From: DAOTWY01 sp003696565
Lineage (GTDB): Bacteria; Chloroflexota; Anaerolineae; Aggregatilineales; Phototrophicaceae
Length of the DNA: 51,223 nt
Direction of reading: 5' to 3'
Assembly (NCBI GenBank): GCA_034435635.1
Contig: DAOTWY010000022.1
Span: 1-51,223 of the forward strand
Part shown: piece by piece, positions 7,862 to 16,910 of the stretch
Layout of the letters: every line of letters begins with the position of its first letter
Numbering within the stretch: position 1 is the stretch's first letter
Position numbers and translations under genes: made by a program
Notes under the pieces: model-generated
What the model saw: only the letters and a program-made list of their open reading frames with translations
What the model was told of the DNA's origin: nothing
Databases searched by the model: none

Positions 7862-9658
7862 CTAATTAACACGCTCCATGATAAAGCATTCGATGATATC
7901 ACCTTCTTGGAAATCATTGAAATGATCCAGGTTAATACCACATTCAAACCCAGCACGCACTTCACGCACATCGTCTTTAACACGCTTTAATGAGCTAATA
8001 CCTGTCTCCTCTATCAGCACTTTGTTATTCCGCAATACACGGCATTTTGCATTCCGGCGGATTTCGCCTTCTAGCACATAACAACCGGCAATTTTCCCGC
8101 GTGATAGTTCAAAGACTTGGCGCACTTCTGCAGAGCCAATAACCTTTGCTTTATAAACTGGCTCTAACATACCACGTAACGCCAACTCAATATCTTCTAG
8201 CAGTTTATAAATGATATTGTATTCACGAATATCAACATGTTGGGTCGCTGCTGCACGCCGTGCCGCATTATCTACTCCAACATTAAATGCCAAAATAATT
8301 GCACCAGATGCGCTAGCCAGCATCACATCGTTTTCAGAAACTGACCCGACATCCGATGACAAAATACGTACTCGTATTCCCTCAGCATTCTTTTCAGAAA
8401 GTTCTTCCAACGAGTTAATCAGCGGCTCCAAAGACCCTTGAACATCTGCTTTAACAATCAAGTTAAGTTCTTTAGCGTTGCCAGCCGTAAATTGCGCAAA
8501 CATATCTTCTAGCGTGAGTTTACGCGCTTGTGATTGTGTTTGTGCTGCTTCTTGCTGTTCAGCGATAATCGCACGGGCTTCTTTTTCATTCTTCACGCGG
8601 CGGAATATATCCCCTGGTTGTGGTGGCTCATTTAATCCCATCACAGAAACCGGTACCGATGGACCAGCTTCTTTAACCGGTTTCCCAGCATCATCAAACA
8701 TCGCCTTGATGCGACCATAAGATTCACCGGCGATAATTGTTTGTCCCTGCTTCAGAGTGCCATTCAACACAAGCAAGGTCGCCATTGTTCCGCGTGATGG
8801 TTCAACTTTAGACTCAATCACTACGCCCGTTGGGTCCGCTTTGGGATTTGCTACAATATCCATATCATCTGCTACGAGCAATAATGCCTCTAACAGATCG
8901 TCAATCCCTTCACCTTTTAACGCGGCAACTGGCACCATCAGCGTATCACCGTCCCATTCATCTGGGATCAAATCAAACTCAGCTAAACCTTGTTTGACCA
9001 TTTCCGGGTTGGCATTCCGCTTATCCACTTTAGTAATAGCAACCACCACCGGCACATTGGCAGCACGAGCGTGACTCAGAGCCTCTCGCGTGGTCGGCAT
9101 CACACCATCATCTGCTGCCACAACAAGAACCGCAATATCCGCTCCCTGTGCCCCACGTGCGCGCATCGCCGTAAAGGCTTCATGCCCAGGCGTATCTAAA
9201 AAGGTTAACCAACGCCCATTATGCTGAACACGATAGGCACCAATATGCTGGGTGATACCACCCGCTTCTCCTTCTGCAACACGACTTTGGCGGATTGTAT
9301 CTAACAGTGTGGTTTTACCATGATCCACATGACCTAAAATCGTAATAACTGGGGGACGTGGCACCAAGTTTTCTGGTTTTTCATCGGAATAAACCTTACG
9401 CCACGTTTGTGTAGTGGTTTCTGCACGACGTTTCTTTTCTTCTGCTGCTTGTACAGCACTTAGAGATTGCGCTTCAAAGCCCATTTCTTCAATGACAATG
9501 GCTGCCGTGTCATAATCAATCTGCTGATTGATTTTCGCCATAATGCCATTGGCGATGAGTTTTTTCATGACCTCAATCGGACTAGCATTAATCAGCTCAG
9601 CTAGTTCACGTACAGTTAAATAATCGGGCACCAATATAAGCTGTTTTTCCTGCGCCAT
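7862..9658 (-). CDS. infB: Translation initiation factor IF-2, short form
   Basis: GTPase that delivers fMet-tRNA to the 30S subunit. At 598 residues it lacks the long charged N-terminal extension of many bacteria: only one IF2_N module (LTVRELAELINASPIEVMKKL, about 14-34) precedes the G domain. G1 is GHVDHGKTT near 108, G3 is DTPGHEAF and G4 is TKVD; domains II to IV follow, ending with the fMet-binding barrel. A strong AAGGAGGT lies 6 bases before the ATG. It sits between ylxR and rbfA as in most bacteria, but without ylxQ. Confidence 0.97.
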   Translation of the reverse strand: MAQEKQLILVPDYLTVRELAELINASPIEVMKKLIANGIMAKINQQIDYDTAAIVIEEMGFEAQSLSAVQAAEEKKRRAETTTQTWRKVYSDEKPENLVPRPPVITILGHVDHGKTTLLDTIRQSRVAEGEAGGITQHIGAYRVQHNGRWLTFLDTPGHEAFTAMRARGAQGADIAVLVVAADDGVMPTTREALSHARAANVPVVVAITKVDKRNANPEMVKQGLAEFDLIPDEWDGDTLMVPVAALKGEGIDDLLEALLLVADDMDIVANPKADPTGVVIESKVEPSRGTMATLLVLNGTLKQGQTIIAGESYGRIKAMFDDAGKPVKEAGPSVPVSVMGLNEPPQPGDIFRRVKNEKEARAIIAEQQEAAQTQSQARKLTLEDMFAQFTAGNAKELNLIVKADVQGSLEPLINSLEELSEKNAEGIRVRILSSDVGSVSENDVMLASASGAIILAFNVGVDNAARRAAATQHVDIREYNIIYKLLEDIELALRGMLEPVYKAKVIGSAEVRQVFELSRGKIAGCYVLEGEIRRNAKCRVLRNNKVLIEETGISSLKRVKDDVREVRAGFECGINLDHFNDFQEGDIIECFIMERVN

Positions 9659-9775
9659 AGAACCTCCTTAAAGACGGCAGTTAGGCAAGGAAAAGCAGCT
9701 TATCGGCTACATTTCACCTGCCCTGCCTGTTTGCAAATAAAATTGAAAAACACCGGATTGCTTGTTCATTATGCA

Positions 9776-10033
9776 TCACGGTATCGCCTGCTTTAGGCGT
9801 TCACGATCTTGCTCAGTTAATGTGACCCGCAACGATTTGCTTAAAATAGTTGTGTTCACTGCTTTTTCCCAGCAAGACTTCTTATCACATAAATAAGCCC
9901 CACGCCCGTTCATTTTACCACTAGGATCAAGCTCTAAACCAGCATCGGTTCTTACGATACGATGCAAGGCACGCTTGTCCCGTTTTTCCCTGCAAACCAC
10001 ACAGGTGCGTTCTGGCGTGTGCTTTTTACCCAT
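9776..10033 (-). CDS. ylxR: YlxR family RNA-binding protein (RnpM)
   Basis: An 85-residue protein of the DUF448/YlxR family, typically encoded beside nusA and infB and reported to bind RNase P RNA. It shows PERTCVVCREKRDKRALHRIVR and the NGRGAYLCDKKSCWEKA segment; the two cysteine pairs are intact. I choose the ATG at 10033 (MGKKHTPE), which has GGGA 9 bases upstream and lies two bases after the previous stop. An in-frame ATG at 10048 would overlap that gene and lacks a ribosome binding site. A 117-base gap separates it from infB, in which I see only the infB ribosome binding site. Confidence 0.93.
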   Translation of the reverse strand: MGKKHTPERTCVVCREKRDKRALHRIVRTDAGLELDPSGKMNGRGAYLCDKKSCWEKAVNTTILSKSLRVTLTEQDRERLKQAIP

Positions 10034-10035
10034 GA

Positions 10036-10296
10036 CTATTCGTCCCATTCATCATAAAATCGTTCACGTTGACGACGACGCTTACGCTTAACGATAACAT
10101 GCCCGCGCTCTTCATCATATATATACTCGCGGTGCTTTTTATGCTTTTTACCCTTTTTAGGTAAAACTTCTATATCATCATCCAATAGGTCATCTAGGTC
10201 ACGTGGACGCTTACTTCGTTGTTTGCGCTCCCAATTGATGCGATTTTCATCTGGTTCAAGAAAATTGTCGCTATTTGAGATACGTTTGTTAGTCAT
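10036..10296 (-). CDS. Small charged protein duplicating the NusA C-terminal tail
   Basis: An 86-residue, extremely charged protein with no globular motif: an acidic centre (DLDDLLDDDIE) followed by a basic tail. Its C-terminal 40 residues align with the last 40 of NusA next door. Both have KK-x-HKK, then YDEE-x-G-x-x-I-x-KRKR, then an Arg-rich turn and a final D-x-x-D. It starts 3 bases after the nusA stop and ends 2 bases before ylxR, in the space between nusA and ylxR. An arrangement by tandem duplication of the nusA 3' end is inferred. Likely nucleic-acid-binding or disordered; function unknown. Confidence 0.8.
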   Translation of the reverse strand: MTNKRISNSDNFLEPDENRINWERKQRSKRPRDLDDLLDDDIEVLPKKGKKHKKHREYIYDEERGHVIVKRKRRRQRERFYDEWDE

Positions 10297-10299
10297 TAG

Positions 10300-12159
10300 T
10301 TAGTAATCCAGATCATCCCAACTACTACGTTTGCGTCCACCCTTTCGCTTGCGTTTGGCGATAGTTTGTCCGCTTTCTTCATCATACACCAATTGTCGCT
10401 TTTTGTGACGGTTTTTCTTGTCTCTTTTACGGTCACGGCGTTCATCTTCATCATCATCGTCAAAATCAAATTCGTCCTCTATGTCATCACCTTTTTGTTT
10501 ACGACGAGAACCTTTTTCTTTGACGGGGAATGCATCAATCAATGCTGCCAAATCCACTTCATCCTCAGCGGTTTCTTCAACAGTTTCAACTGCCTCAACC
10601 TCTAACTCTGGTTGCTGATCTGGCTCACTTTCATCTACCGTATCCATCAACATCAAATCGTCATCCGGCAAAACAAGCTTATCCAAAGCGGCTTGAACTT
10701 TGGGCAGTGCTGTATCCGCCATTTTACCTAATAGACGACGTAATCGATTTTCATCAATTAAAAAGCGAAGCATAATCTCACCGGCATTCTCTAGTGGTTG
10801 TAATGCTTCAATAATTTCATCCGGCAAATCCAATTTGTCCACACTGATTTCAAATGCAGATTGCGGCAGTGTCATCTTCACGGCATTAATTTCTGCTAAC
10901 CGTGCAGCCCGTGCATCATCACGTGCTTTTTGCAAACGACGCTCCACTAAATCAGCAAATTCAGCTAAAACACGATATTCTTCCGGTGTGACCACACGCC
11001 CAGCTTGTTTCTTTTCAACAATCAGGCTGACTTCTGCCACAATCTCGGTATGTTTGGTCATCAACTCATCTAGCGGTGGCTCCATAATGTGTTCCAAAGC
11101 CTCACTAACCGCTTCCGTCACACTCTTAATATCAATCCGCCAGCCTGTCAGCTTGGCTGCCAACCGCGCATTCTGCCCCTCACGCCCAATCGCTAGTGAT
11201 AATTGGTCATCCGGCACAATGACAACCGCAGTCCGTCCTTGGTCAGGGTCATCATCTAAATAAACGCCAGTTACCCGTGCTGGGCTAAGAGCTTTTTCAA
11301 TAAACTGCTCCTGGTTAGGGTTCCATTCAATGACATCGATTTTTTCATCATGTAATTCTTTGACAATGTTTTGAATACGTATGCCACGCATCCCAACACA
11401 CGCCCCAACTGGGTCAATCCCATCCTGTAAGGCAGCCACCGCCACCTTAGAACGATACCCAGCTTCACGGGCAATATTTTTAATCTCAATCTGCCCGTTA
11501 TAAATTTCTGGCACTTCAAATTCTAGCAAGCGGCGCAACATATTACGGTGACTACGGCTCACAACAATTTGTGGACCACGATTTGCACGAGTCACCTCTA
11601 AAACATATACGCGCACTTTGTCATGCGGACGGTACTTTTCTCCAGGGATTTGTTGTGCTCGGGGCATCTGCGCTTCTGCACGCCCTAAGCTCAAAATCAC
11701 ACGGCTAGAGTTCACACTCTGCACTGTCCCATTGATAATATCGCCTTCTTTTTCAACATACTCCTCGTAAAGCGCGTTCCGCTCCGCCTCACGAATTTTT
11801 TGTAAAATCACCTGCTTGGCGGTTTGGGCAGCAATACGACCAAATTTTTTGGTTGTGCCTTCTACTTGCACCATGACCGTATCACCTAATTGGCATTCAG
11901 GGTCATAAAAACGCGCTTTTTCCAGGTCAACTTCCGTAGCTGGATTCAGAACATCTTCCACAACCTCTTTTTCAACAAAAATGCGCGCACGTCCAGTTAC
12001 TAGGTCAAATTCCGCATCAACTTTTTGTGCCGCACTCGCATTTGAATCCCGCCGATACGCCGAAATCAAAGCTGTTTTAAGTGCTTCTAGGATTGTTTCC
12101 TGTGGTAGCGATCGCAATTCAGCGATTTCATTAAACGCAAGTTCAAATTCGTTTTTCAC
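10300..12159 (-). CDS. nusA: Transcription termination/antitermination protein NusA with long charged tail
   Basis: RNA polymerase-associated factor controlling pausing, termination and antitermination. The order is: N-terminal RNAP-binding domain (1-125), S1 domain (KEGDIINGTVQSVN, about 135-200), and two KH domains (DPVGACVGMRGIRIQNI near 250 and LAIGREGQNARLAAKLTG near 320). A non-standard C-terminal region follows from about 430, ending in an acidic run and a basic tail shared with the next gene. I use the GTG at 12159 (VKNEFELAFNEI matches the family start). The GTG at 12204 would lie inside a terminator hairpin. rimP is not upstream; a response regulator is. Confidence 0.96.
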   Translation of the reverse strand: MKNEFELAFNEIAELRSLPQETILEALKTALISAYRRDSNASAAQKVDAEFDLVTGRARIFVEKEVVEDVLNPATEVDLEKARFYDPECQLGDTVMVQVEGTTKKFGRIAAQTAKQVILQKIREAERNALYEEYVEKEGDIINGTVQSVNSSRVILSLGRAEAQMPRAQQIPGEKYRPHDKVRVYVLEVTRANRGPQIVVSRSHRNMLRRLLEFEVPEIYNGQIEIKNIAREAGYRSKVAVAALQDGIDPVGACVGMRGIRIQNIVKELHDEKIDVIEWNPNQEQFIEKALSPARVTGVYLDDDPDQGRTAVVIVPDDQLSLAIGREGQNARLAAKLTGWRIDIKSVTEAVSEALEHIMEPPLDELMTKHTEIVAEVSLIVEKKQAGRVVTPEEYRVLAEFADLVERRLQKARDDARAARLAEINAVKMTLPQSAFEISVDKLDLPDEIIEALQPLENAGEIMLRFLIDENRLRRLLGKMADTALPKVQAALDKLVLPDDDLMLMDTVDESEPDQQPELEVEAVETVEETAEDEVDLAALIDAFPVKEKGSRRKQKGDDIEDEFDFDDDDEDERRDRKRDKKNRHKKRQLVYDEESGQTIAKRKRKGGRKRSSWDDLDY

Positions 12160-12187
12160 CGTTATTTCCCACCATTTATAAAACAAA

Positions 12188-12206
12188 AAGTGGGGGTTGC
12201 CCACTT
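12188..12206 (-). terminator. Hairpin plus T-run between the response regulator gene and nusA, possible nusA attenuator
   Basis: A 7-bp stem (arms 12188-12194 and 12200-12206) with a 5-base loop is followed on the minus strand by TTTGTTTTATAA. It can terminate the two-component operon. The consensus promoter at 12234-12263 lies upstream of it, so it would also sit inside the nusA leader, about 30 bases before the GTG start. Confidence 0.7.
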
Positions 12207-12233
12207 CTTCGTTGTGTTATTTCGTTGTAAAAA

Positions 12234-12263
12234 ATTGTAACATGCAGCCAGATTAACTGTCAA
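12234..12263 (-). promoter_or_regulatory. Consensus promoter for nusA
   Basis: On the minus strand a perfect -35 TTGACA (12263-12258), an 18-base spacer and TACAAT (12239-12234). The -35 overlaps the last codons of the response regulator gene. Transcription would start near 12227 and pass through the hairpin at 12188-12206. Confidence 0.7.
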
Positions 12264-12627
12264 GATTCGATAGCAACACACGTATTTCCCCAGCAAACTG
12301 TGTTAAATCAATCGGTTTGGGATAATAAGCATTGAAGCCCATTTGTTGCGCTTCTTGCCGAACCGATGAATTGTGATACGCAGTAATTGCCACACAGGGT
12401 AATTTATCTTTACTATAATTTACCCTGATCTGCTTGACTAAAGACATCCCATCAATGCCAGGTAATCCTAAATCAATAATAACACCCGCATAACTTAACT
12501 CTGATAAAGCTTTTAGTGCTGCTTCACCCGTACTAACAATATCCGCACTAATCCCTTCCATCGCCAATAATCGCTTTAACACAATTTGTCCATCAGGGTC
12601 ATCTTCAACAATCAAAATTTTTGTCAT
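12253..12627 (-). CDS. Single-domain response regulator
   Basis: A 124-residue CheY-like receiver without an output domain. The acidic pocket is D9/D10, the phosphoacceptor is D52 (IIDLGLPG), and the switch residues are T82 and K104 (YYPKP). The start overlaps the kinase gene by 4 bases, so the kinase upstream is its obvious partner. With no DNA-binding part it must act by protein contact or pass phosphate on. The receiver is complete and of usual length. The target cannot be inferred. Confidence 0.93.
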   Translation of the reverse strand: MTKILIVEDDPDGQIVLKRLLAMEGISADIVSTGEAALKALSELSYAGVIIDLGLPGIDGMSLVKQIRVNYSKDKLPCVAITAYHNSSVRQEAQQMGFNAYYPKPIDLTQFAGEIRVLLSNLDS

Positions 12628-14504
12628 ACAACTTCAACCTCACTCTGCTTAATCATCGGCAAGGTCACAATGAATTTACTCCCTTGACCAACTTCACTTT
12701 CAACTCGTACAGCCCCACCCAAGGCTATACATAATCGTTGTACAATCGATAGCCCCAAGCCAGACCCCCCATATACACGACTCGTAGAAGCATCCACCTG
12801 ACGGAAGCTCTCAAAAATCGTCTCATGCTTATGCACAGGAATACCGATTCCTGTGTCTTCAACAATTAGCTGTAAGTTATCATCTGGCAGCGTCACTTTG
12901 AGGTGGACTTTGCCTTTTTCTGTAAATTTGAACGCATTACTAAGTAAATTTGTTAATATCTTATTCAGTGCGTCAATATCTTGCATAACAACATCCGGCA
13001 CTGATTCATCAATCTCCACCAAAAAGCTTAATGATTTTTGATCGGCTAAAATTTGCATATTCTTACTGATCTTATCCACCAACTCACGGATATTGACCTC
13101 CTCCCGCACCATCTTCATGCGTCCGGCTTCAATCCGGCTTAAATCCAAAATATTGTTAATTAACTCCAAAAGACGCTCATTATTTGCCCGTGCCCGCTGC
13201 ACCATATACAGCGCATCGTCGCTTAAGTTATCACCCATTTGCAACAAGCCCAAAAAACCAATACTTGCATTCAACGGCGTGCGCAATTCATGACTCATGA
13301 CAGCCAAAAATTCATCTTTCAGCCGCACGGATTCTTCTGCTTTTTCCTTCGCAACGCTCAACTCATTAACGGTGCGGTCAAGATCATTAATACTATTCAC
13401 CAACTTATCTGTCATCGTATTAAATGCTTCAGAAAGTTGTCCTAATTCATTTTTCCGCTTAATCTGTGTGCGCTTCGTATAATCCCCACGGCTTACAGCC
13501 ACTGCCGTCTCGGTTAAGCTGTTAATCGGGCGTGTTAACCAAATAGTTACACCAATCCCCACCCCAAATACAACAATCACTGTCCCCACCGCTGTAATTA
13601 ACGTCAATTCAAAAATATCCACTACTGGGTCAAGAGCTTCTTTTCTATCAACTTCAGACAATAACGCGGCTTGTAGCTCTGGTATCCAATGATAGACCCC
13701 AATGACCTCATTACCACGATAGTTCACATACGTCCCTCTACCATCAATACCTTGCAATGCTTCATCAATTGCCTGACTATTGGCATGGTAGCCAATAGTC
13801 TCTGCTGCATTAGATGTAACAAGCAGACTGCCGTCCTTCGCCACAAGATAACTTTCAACAGGACTATCAGGATTAATTGTTCTGGATAAAATATTGTTAA
13901 GTATTGTTAAATCTAATCGACCAGCGAGAATTCCAACCAACACACCATATTCGTTTTGAATAGGACGAAACATCAACATCTGGATAATGCCACGTGTGTC
14001 ATCATAATATAATGGCTGCAACTCCATAAATTCTTCCTCTGTTGGGTTATCAAAATAACGCAACAATTCGATAAAATATGGCTGTTGAGTCACATCTGAG
14101 CCACGTGCGTCTGGATCAGTAGAAACACGGATAATCCCATCTCGGTTAAATAAAAAAAACTCGGAAAAATTTTCTTGCTCGGCTAATTGACTGCTAAAAA
14201 ATTCTGCCTGTTGATTAATGGCGGTGGTTAACGGGCGGCTACTACCCAAAATAATCGCCATACGGTTCAGTTGATCGTTATTGGCTAACAATAAATCTAA
14301 TGTCGTTCGTGCATTATCTAACCAACGATTGATGTTATTGATCATCGCGGCAGCTTGAATTTCACGTACTTCGATCTGTTGATCATAAATTTCATCTGCT
14401 GTTAACGAAGTTGCCACAGCAGAAAGCACCACTGTCGGCAAAATCGCAATGATCAAAAAGACCAAAACTAACGTTGTACCAATACGCCCCAAAAACGATC
14501 TCAT
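12624..14504 (-). CDS. Membrane sensor histidine kinase, Cache-HAMP-HisKA-HATPase
   Basis: A 626-residue sensor. An N-terminal membrane span (about 8-32) is followed by a large extracytoplasmic region of dCache type (about 40-295, with the FFLFNRDGIIRVSTDPDARG core). A second span lies at about 302-326, then HAMP and a short coiled linker. The phosphoacceptor is H405 in SHELRTPLNASIGF. The ATPase shows the N box (LTNLLSNAFKF), VEDTGIGIP and GGSGLGLSI. It is translated with the receiver gene downstream through a 4-base overlap. The signal is probably a small extracellular ligand, as for Cache domains generally. Confidence 0.94.
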   Translation of the reverse strand: MRSFLGRIGTTLVLVFLIIAILPTVVLSAVATSLTADEIYDQQIEVREIQAAAMINNINRWLDNARTTLDLLLANNDQLNRMAIILGSSRPLTTAINQQAEFFSSQLAEQENFSEFFLFNRDGIIRVSTDPDARGSDVTQQPYFIELLRYFDNPTEEEFMELQPLYYDDTRGIIQMLMFRPIQNEYGVLVGILAGRLDLTILNNILSRTINPDSPVESYLVAKDGSLLVTSNAAETIGYHANSQAIDEALQGIDGRGTYVNYRGNEVIGVYHWIPELQAALLSEVDRKEALDPVVDIFELTLITAVGTVIVVFGVGIGVTIWLTRPINSLTETAVAVSRGDYTKRTQIKRKNELGQLSEAFNTMTDKLVNSINDLDRTVNELSVAKEKAEESVRLKDEFLAVMSHELRTPLNASIGFLGLLQMGDNLSDDALYMVQRARANNERLLELINNILDLSRIEAGRMKMVREEVNIRELVDKISKNMQILADQKSLSFLVEIDESVPDVVMQDIDALNKILTNLLSNAFKFTEKGKVHLKVTLPDDNLQLIVEDTGIGIPVHKHETIFESFRQVDASTSRVYGGSGLGLSIVQRLCIALGGAVRVESEVGQGSKFIVTLPMIKQSEVEVV

Positions 14505-14533
14505 TGTTTGTTCCTCAATGCTTTTTTGTTTCC

Positions 14534-14562
14534 ATTATCATCGGAAAAAGCCAACCTGGCAA
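14534..14562 (-). promoter_or_regulatory. Candidate promoter of the two-component operon
   Basis: On the minus strand TTGCCA (14562-14557), a 17-base spacer and GATAAT (14539-14534), each 5 of 6 to consensus, 30 bases upstream of the kinase ATG. GAGG precedes the start codon. Confidence 0.6.
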
Positions 14563-14568
14563 TTCACC

Positions 14569-16842
14569 TCATTTGCCTATTTGTATCGATATTGGAAGCA
14601 CGGTAATGTCTTTCCCATCCTCTAACGTTAACGTTTTGATGGTATCGTTTTCAAACCAATAAAGTCTAAGCCATATTTGATAATTTCCAGCAGACAATTC
14701 ATCTGGTATTTGAATCGCACGGTTATCTTGCACTAACTCACCAGCTTTTAAGCGTGGGACAAATCCACCTACAAATGTTGTATCACGCCCCTGCGCCACC
14801 ACTGCACCTGTTTCATCCACTAAAAACAAGGCTACGGTATAGTCTTGTTCTGCATCATCCAGCGCACGCCAATAAAATGAGATCGGCAATATGTCTCCCG
14901 CAGCATATGTTGTACCGAGAGGTAGAGTAACACCTGTTAATAATAATCCCTCACCAAATGATTGATCTAACGCAATCTCAGGCGGGGCATCTGGTGCGCG
15001 CACAGTGCTGAACAACAGCAAACGTACTGTTGGATCAAAAGCATACTCGGCTACAGGATAATAATATTCTGTCATATAGCGTTCAATTGGACGAATAGCC
15101 CAGGGCAAAAACGGACCTGTTTCCATCAACAACCATAATCGTTTTCGCTTTGTCGCCAGCGCATCAATCAAACGCCGAGCAACTGGATCAATCAAATCTA
15201 TCACGTTGTCAGATACAACCGCAGGAACCTGCTCAAAACTTCCACGCTCACCTGGCGATGTCTGTAACGATACAACACGCGCTTTATCGAAAAGACGATA
15301 GTTAAAGAAAAACGGTTGATACAGCGGATCATTCAATAACAACACATCTCCTGGTTGTTCTTGTTGATCTAACTCAACTGATGCGGCGATCAAAGCTTGA
15401 TTTTGTCCCCAATATGCAGGATCAACATAAATTAATTTCAGCCCCACACCAATCATCACAAACAATACAACAGGTAAACCCCATAACCAACGCCGCCACC
15501 AATCACGCCATAATAGAAACAAAGTCGTGCTAGCTAATCCGCCAAACATCACAAACCATAGCGGCACATGGGTGCGTACCCAAGCAATATCTAGATTCTT
15601 CTCAAATAGAACCGGGGTCAACACAAACGGGCGTGCATACCGTACCTGATCCAATGCCGGCTGCCAGTTCACAATGTTGAGCGATTCCTCCGGCAGATGA
15701 TCCGGGTATTCCTGCCATGCCAGCACCGCGTTTAGGAATTGCCAATATAATGCGATGAGCACAATACCAATCAACCAGCGTTTGTGCTGCATCAGCCATT
15801 CCAATGCCGGGATAGACACCAGAATCATGAACGGCAACGCAGGGATAATGAAGCGCGGCGGCAAAGTTGTCCCGCCGATCCAATGCCGATCTGCCGAAAG
15901 GGCGTGTCCCCAGGCAAGCCCCAGAAGCACCACTAGCATCACCCATACATATCGCCGCTGATTTCGCCGCAAAAACAACCATCCACCCGGAATAGCCAAC
16001 AAGACAATTGGTGATGTCGCCCAGATACTCGCCGTTGGGCTGATGAGGTATCCATGCAGCGCAATTCGGAAAAATTCACCACCAGTTTTATATTGTCTAA
16101 ACTGAATTTCCGGCAGTGAATTAGCAAAAACATCGGTCACTCCCGCCACGACCGTCACCAGAAGCACCAGCAACAGCACACCATCCGTCCATCGCTTCAG
16201 CCATTGATTAGGCATCATGATCAGCAGTAATCCAGGCACCACCATCAGGCTTGATTCTTTGGTGTAATATGCCAACAGAAACGTAATCACTGCCGCACCA
16301 GCAAAGATTGGCTTCTTCGTCTGTCGCAGATGTTCCAGATAAAACGCTGTGAGCAAAATCAATAAAAGTGCCAGTGGCTCACGGAAATACGTCCGCGAAT
16401 ATGCCCAGAGAATCGTCATGAGTCCCAGCATCAATGCCGCACTGAGAGCTAATCGCTCCTCATAACCCAACAGCAGTACATAACGATATATCAACACACT
16501 AGCAAGTGCTGAGATGAAAATATTCAGCAGCAAGGTAGTATGTAGTAAACCGACTCCAGAAATCTGCGTGGCTAACCAGTACAACGGCGTGCCGCTTAGG
16601 ATAAAAACTGGTTCAATCGGAGATTCACTCATGGGGTAAAGTGAATTGGGATCACTTATGCCAGAAGGTGCGTATCTTGTCCATGCAAACCAATTAAAAA
16701 CATCATATCGACGATCCCCAAAATCAACGATACTGCTCGTAATGTCATACATTTCAGCTTCGTCGTTCAAGGTAATGCGTCCGCTATAAGTCAGCAGATA
16801 GACCGCACACAGGAAAATAAACAAAAGCAAAGCTCGTCTCAT
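14569..16842 (-). CDS. Large GT-C-type membrane glycosyltransferase
   Basis: About 757 residues. The first 60 percent is a multi-span membrane domain opening with a span (RRALLLFIFLCAVYLL) and an acidic first-loop pair in TLNDEAEMYD, the expected position of the catalytic Asp/Glu in GT-C enzymes that use lipid-linked sugars (GT39/PMT-like). The C-terminal 300 residues are soluble, probably extracytoplasmic, and end in a beta-sandwich-like stretch. The ATG at 16842 has GGAG 5 bases upstream and is preferred over a GTG at 16857. It is separated from the upstream gene by a strong terminator. Sugar and acceptor unknown. Confidence 0.85.
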   Translation of the reverse strand: MRRALLLFIFLCAVYLLTYSGRITLNDEAEMYDITSSIVDFGDRRYDVFNWFAWTRYAPSGISDPNSLYPMSESPIEPVFILSGTPLYWLATQISGVGLLHTTLLLNIFISALASVLIYRYVLLLGYEERLALSAALMLGLMTILWAYSRTYFREPLALLLILLTAFYLEHLRQTKKPIFAGAAVITFLLAYYTKESSLMVVPGLLLIMMPNQWLKRWTDGVLLLVLLVTVVAGVTDVFANSLPEIQFRQYKTGGEFFRIALHGYLISPTASIWATSPIVLLAIPGGWLFLRRNQRRYVWVMLVVLLGLAWGHALSADRHWIGGTTLPPRFIIPALPFMILVSIPALEWLMQHKRWLIGIVLIALYWQFLNAVLAWQEYPDHLPEESLNIVNWQPALDQVRYARPFVLTPVLFEKNLDIAWVRTHVPLWFVMFGGLASTTLFLLWRDWWRRWLWGLPVVLFVMIGVGLKLIYVDPAYWGQNQALIAASVELDQQEQPGDVLLLNDPLYQPFFFNYRLFDKARVVSLQTSPGERGSFEQVPAVVSDNVIDLIDPVARRLIDALATKRKRLWLLMETGPFLPWAIRPIERYMTEYYYPVAEYAFDPTVRLLLFSTVRAPDAPPEIALDQSFGEGLLLTGVTLPLGTTYAAGDILPISFYWRALDDAEQDYTVALFLVDETGAVVAQGRDTTFVGGFVPRLKAGELVQDNRAIQIPDELSAGNYQIWLRLYWFENDTIKTLTLEDGKDITVLPISIQIGK

Positions 16843-16857
16843 AGCCACTCCAAACAC

Positions 16858-16888
16858 AACGCCGCAGACTCGCAGAGTCTACGGCGTT
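16858..16888 (-). terminator. Strong hairpin terminator after the Agl23/NHL gene
   Basis: Arms 16858-16871 and 16875-16888 pair over 14 positions with a single mismatch around a 3-base loop. The hairpin is followed on the minus strand by GTGTTTGG. It lies 22 bases after the stop at 16911. This is the best end point for the long glycosylation operon. Confidence 0.7.
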
Positions 16889-16910
16889 CTACATCGTGAT
16901 ACAATAGCAA

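Noticed and set aside
10700..11263. Antisense frame of 187 codons opposite nusA
   Set aside because: Ser/Arg-rich translation with no motif and no ribosome binding site; a shadow of nusA.
12160..12204. Longer nusA start at GTG 12204 (GNPHFLFYKWWEIT)
   Set aside because: The extension lies inside the hairpin/T-run and is unlike any NusA N-terminus; the GTG at 12159 gives the family-typical start.
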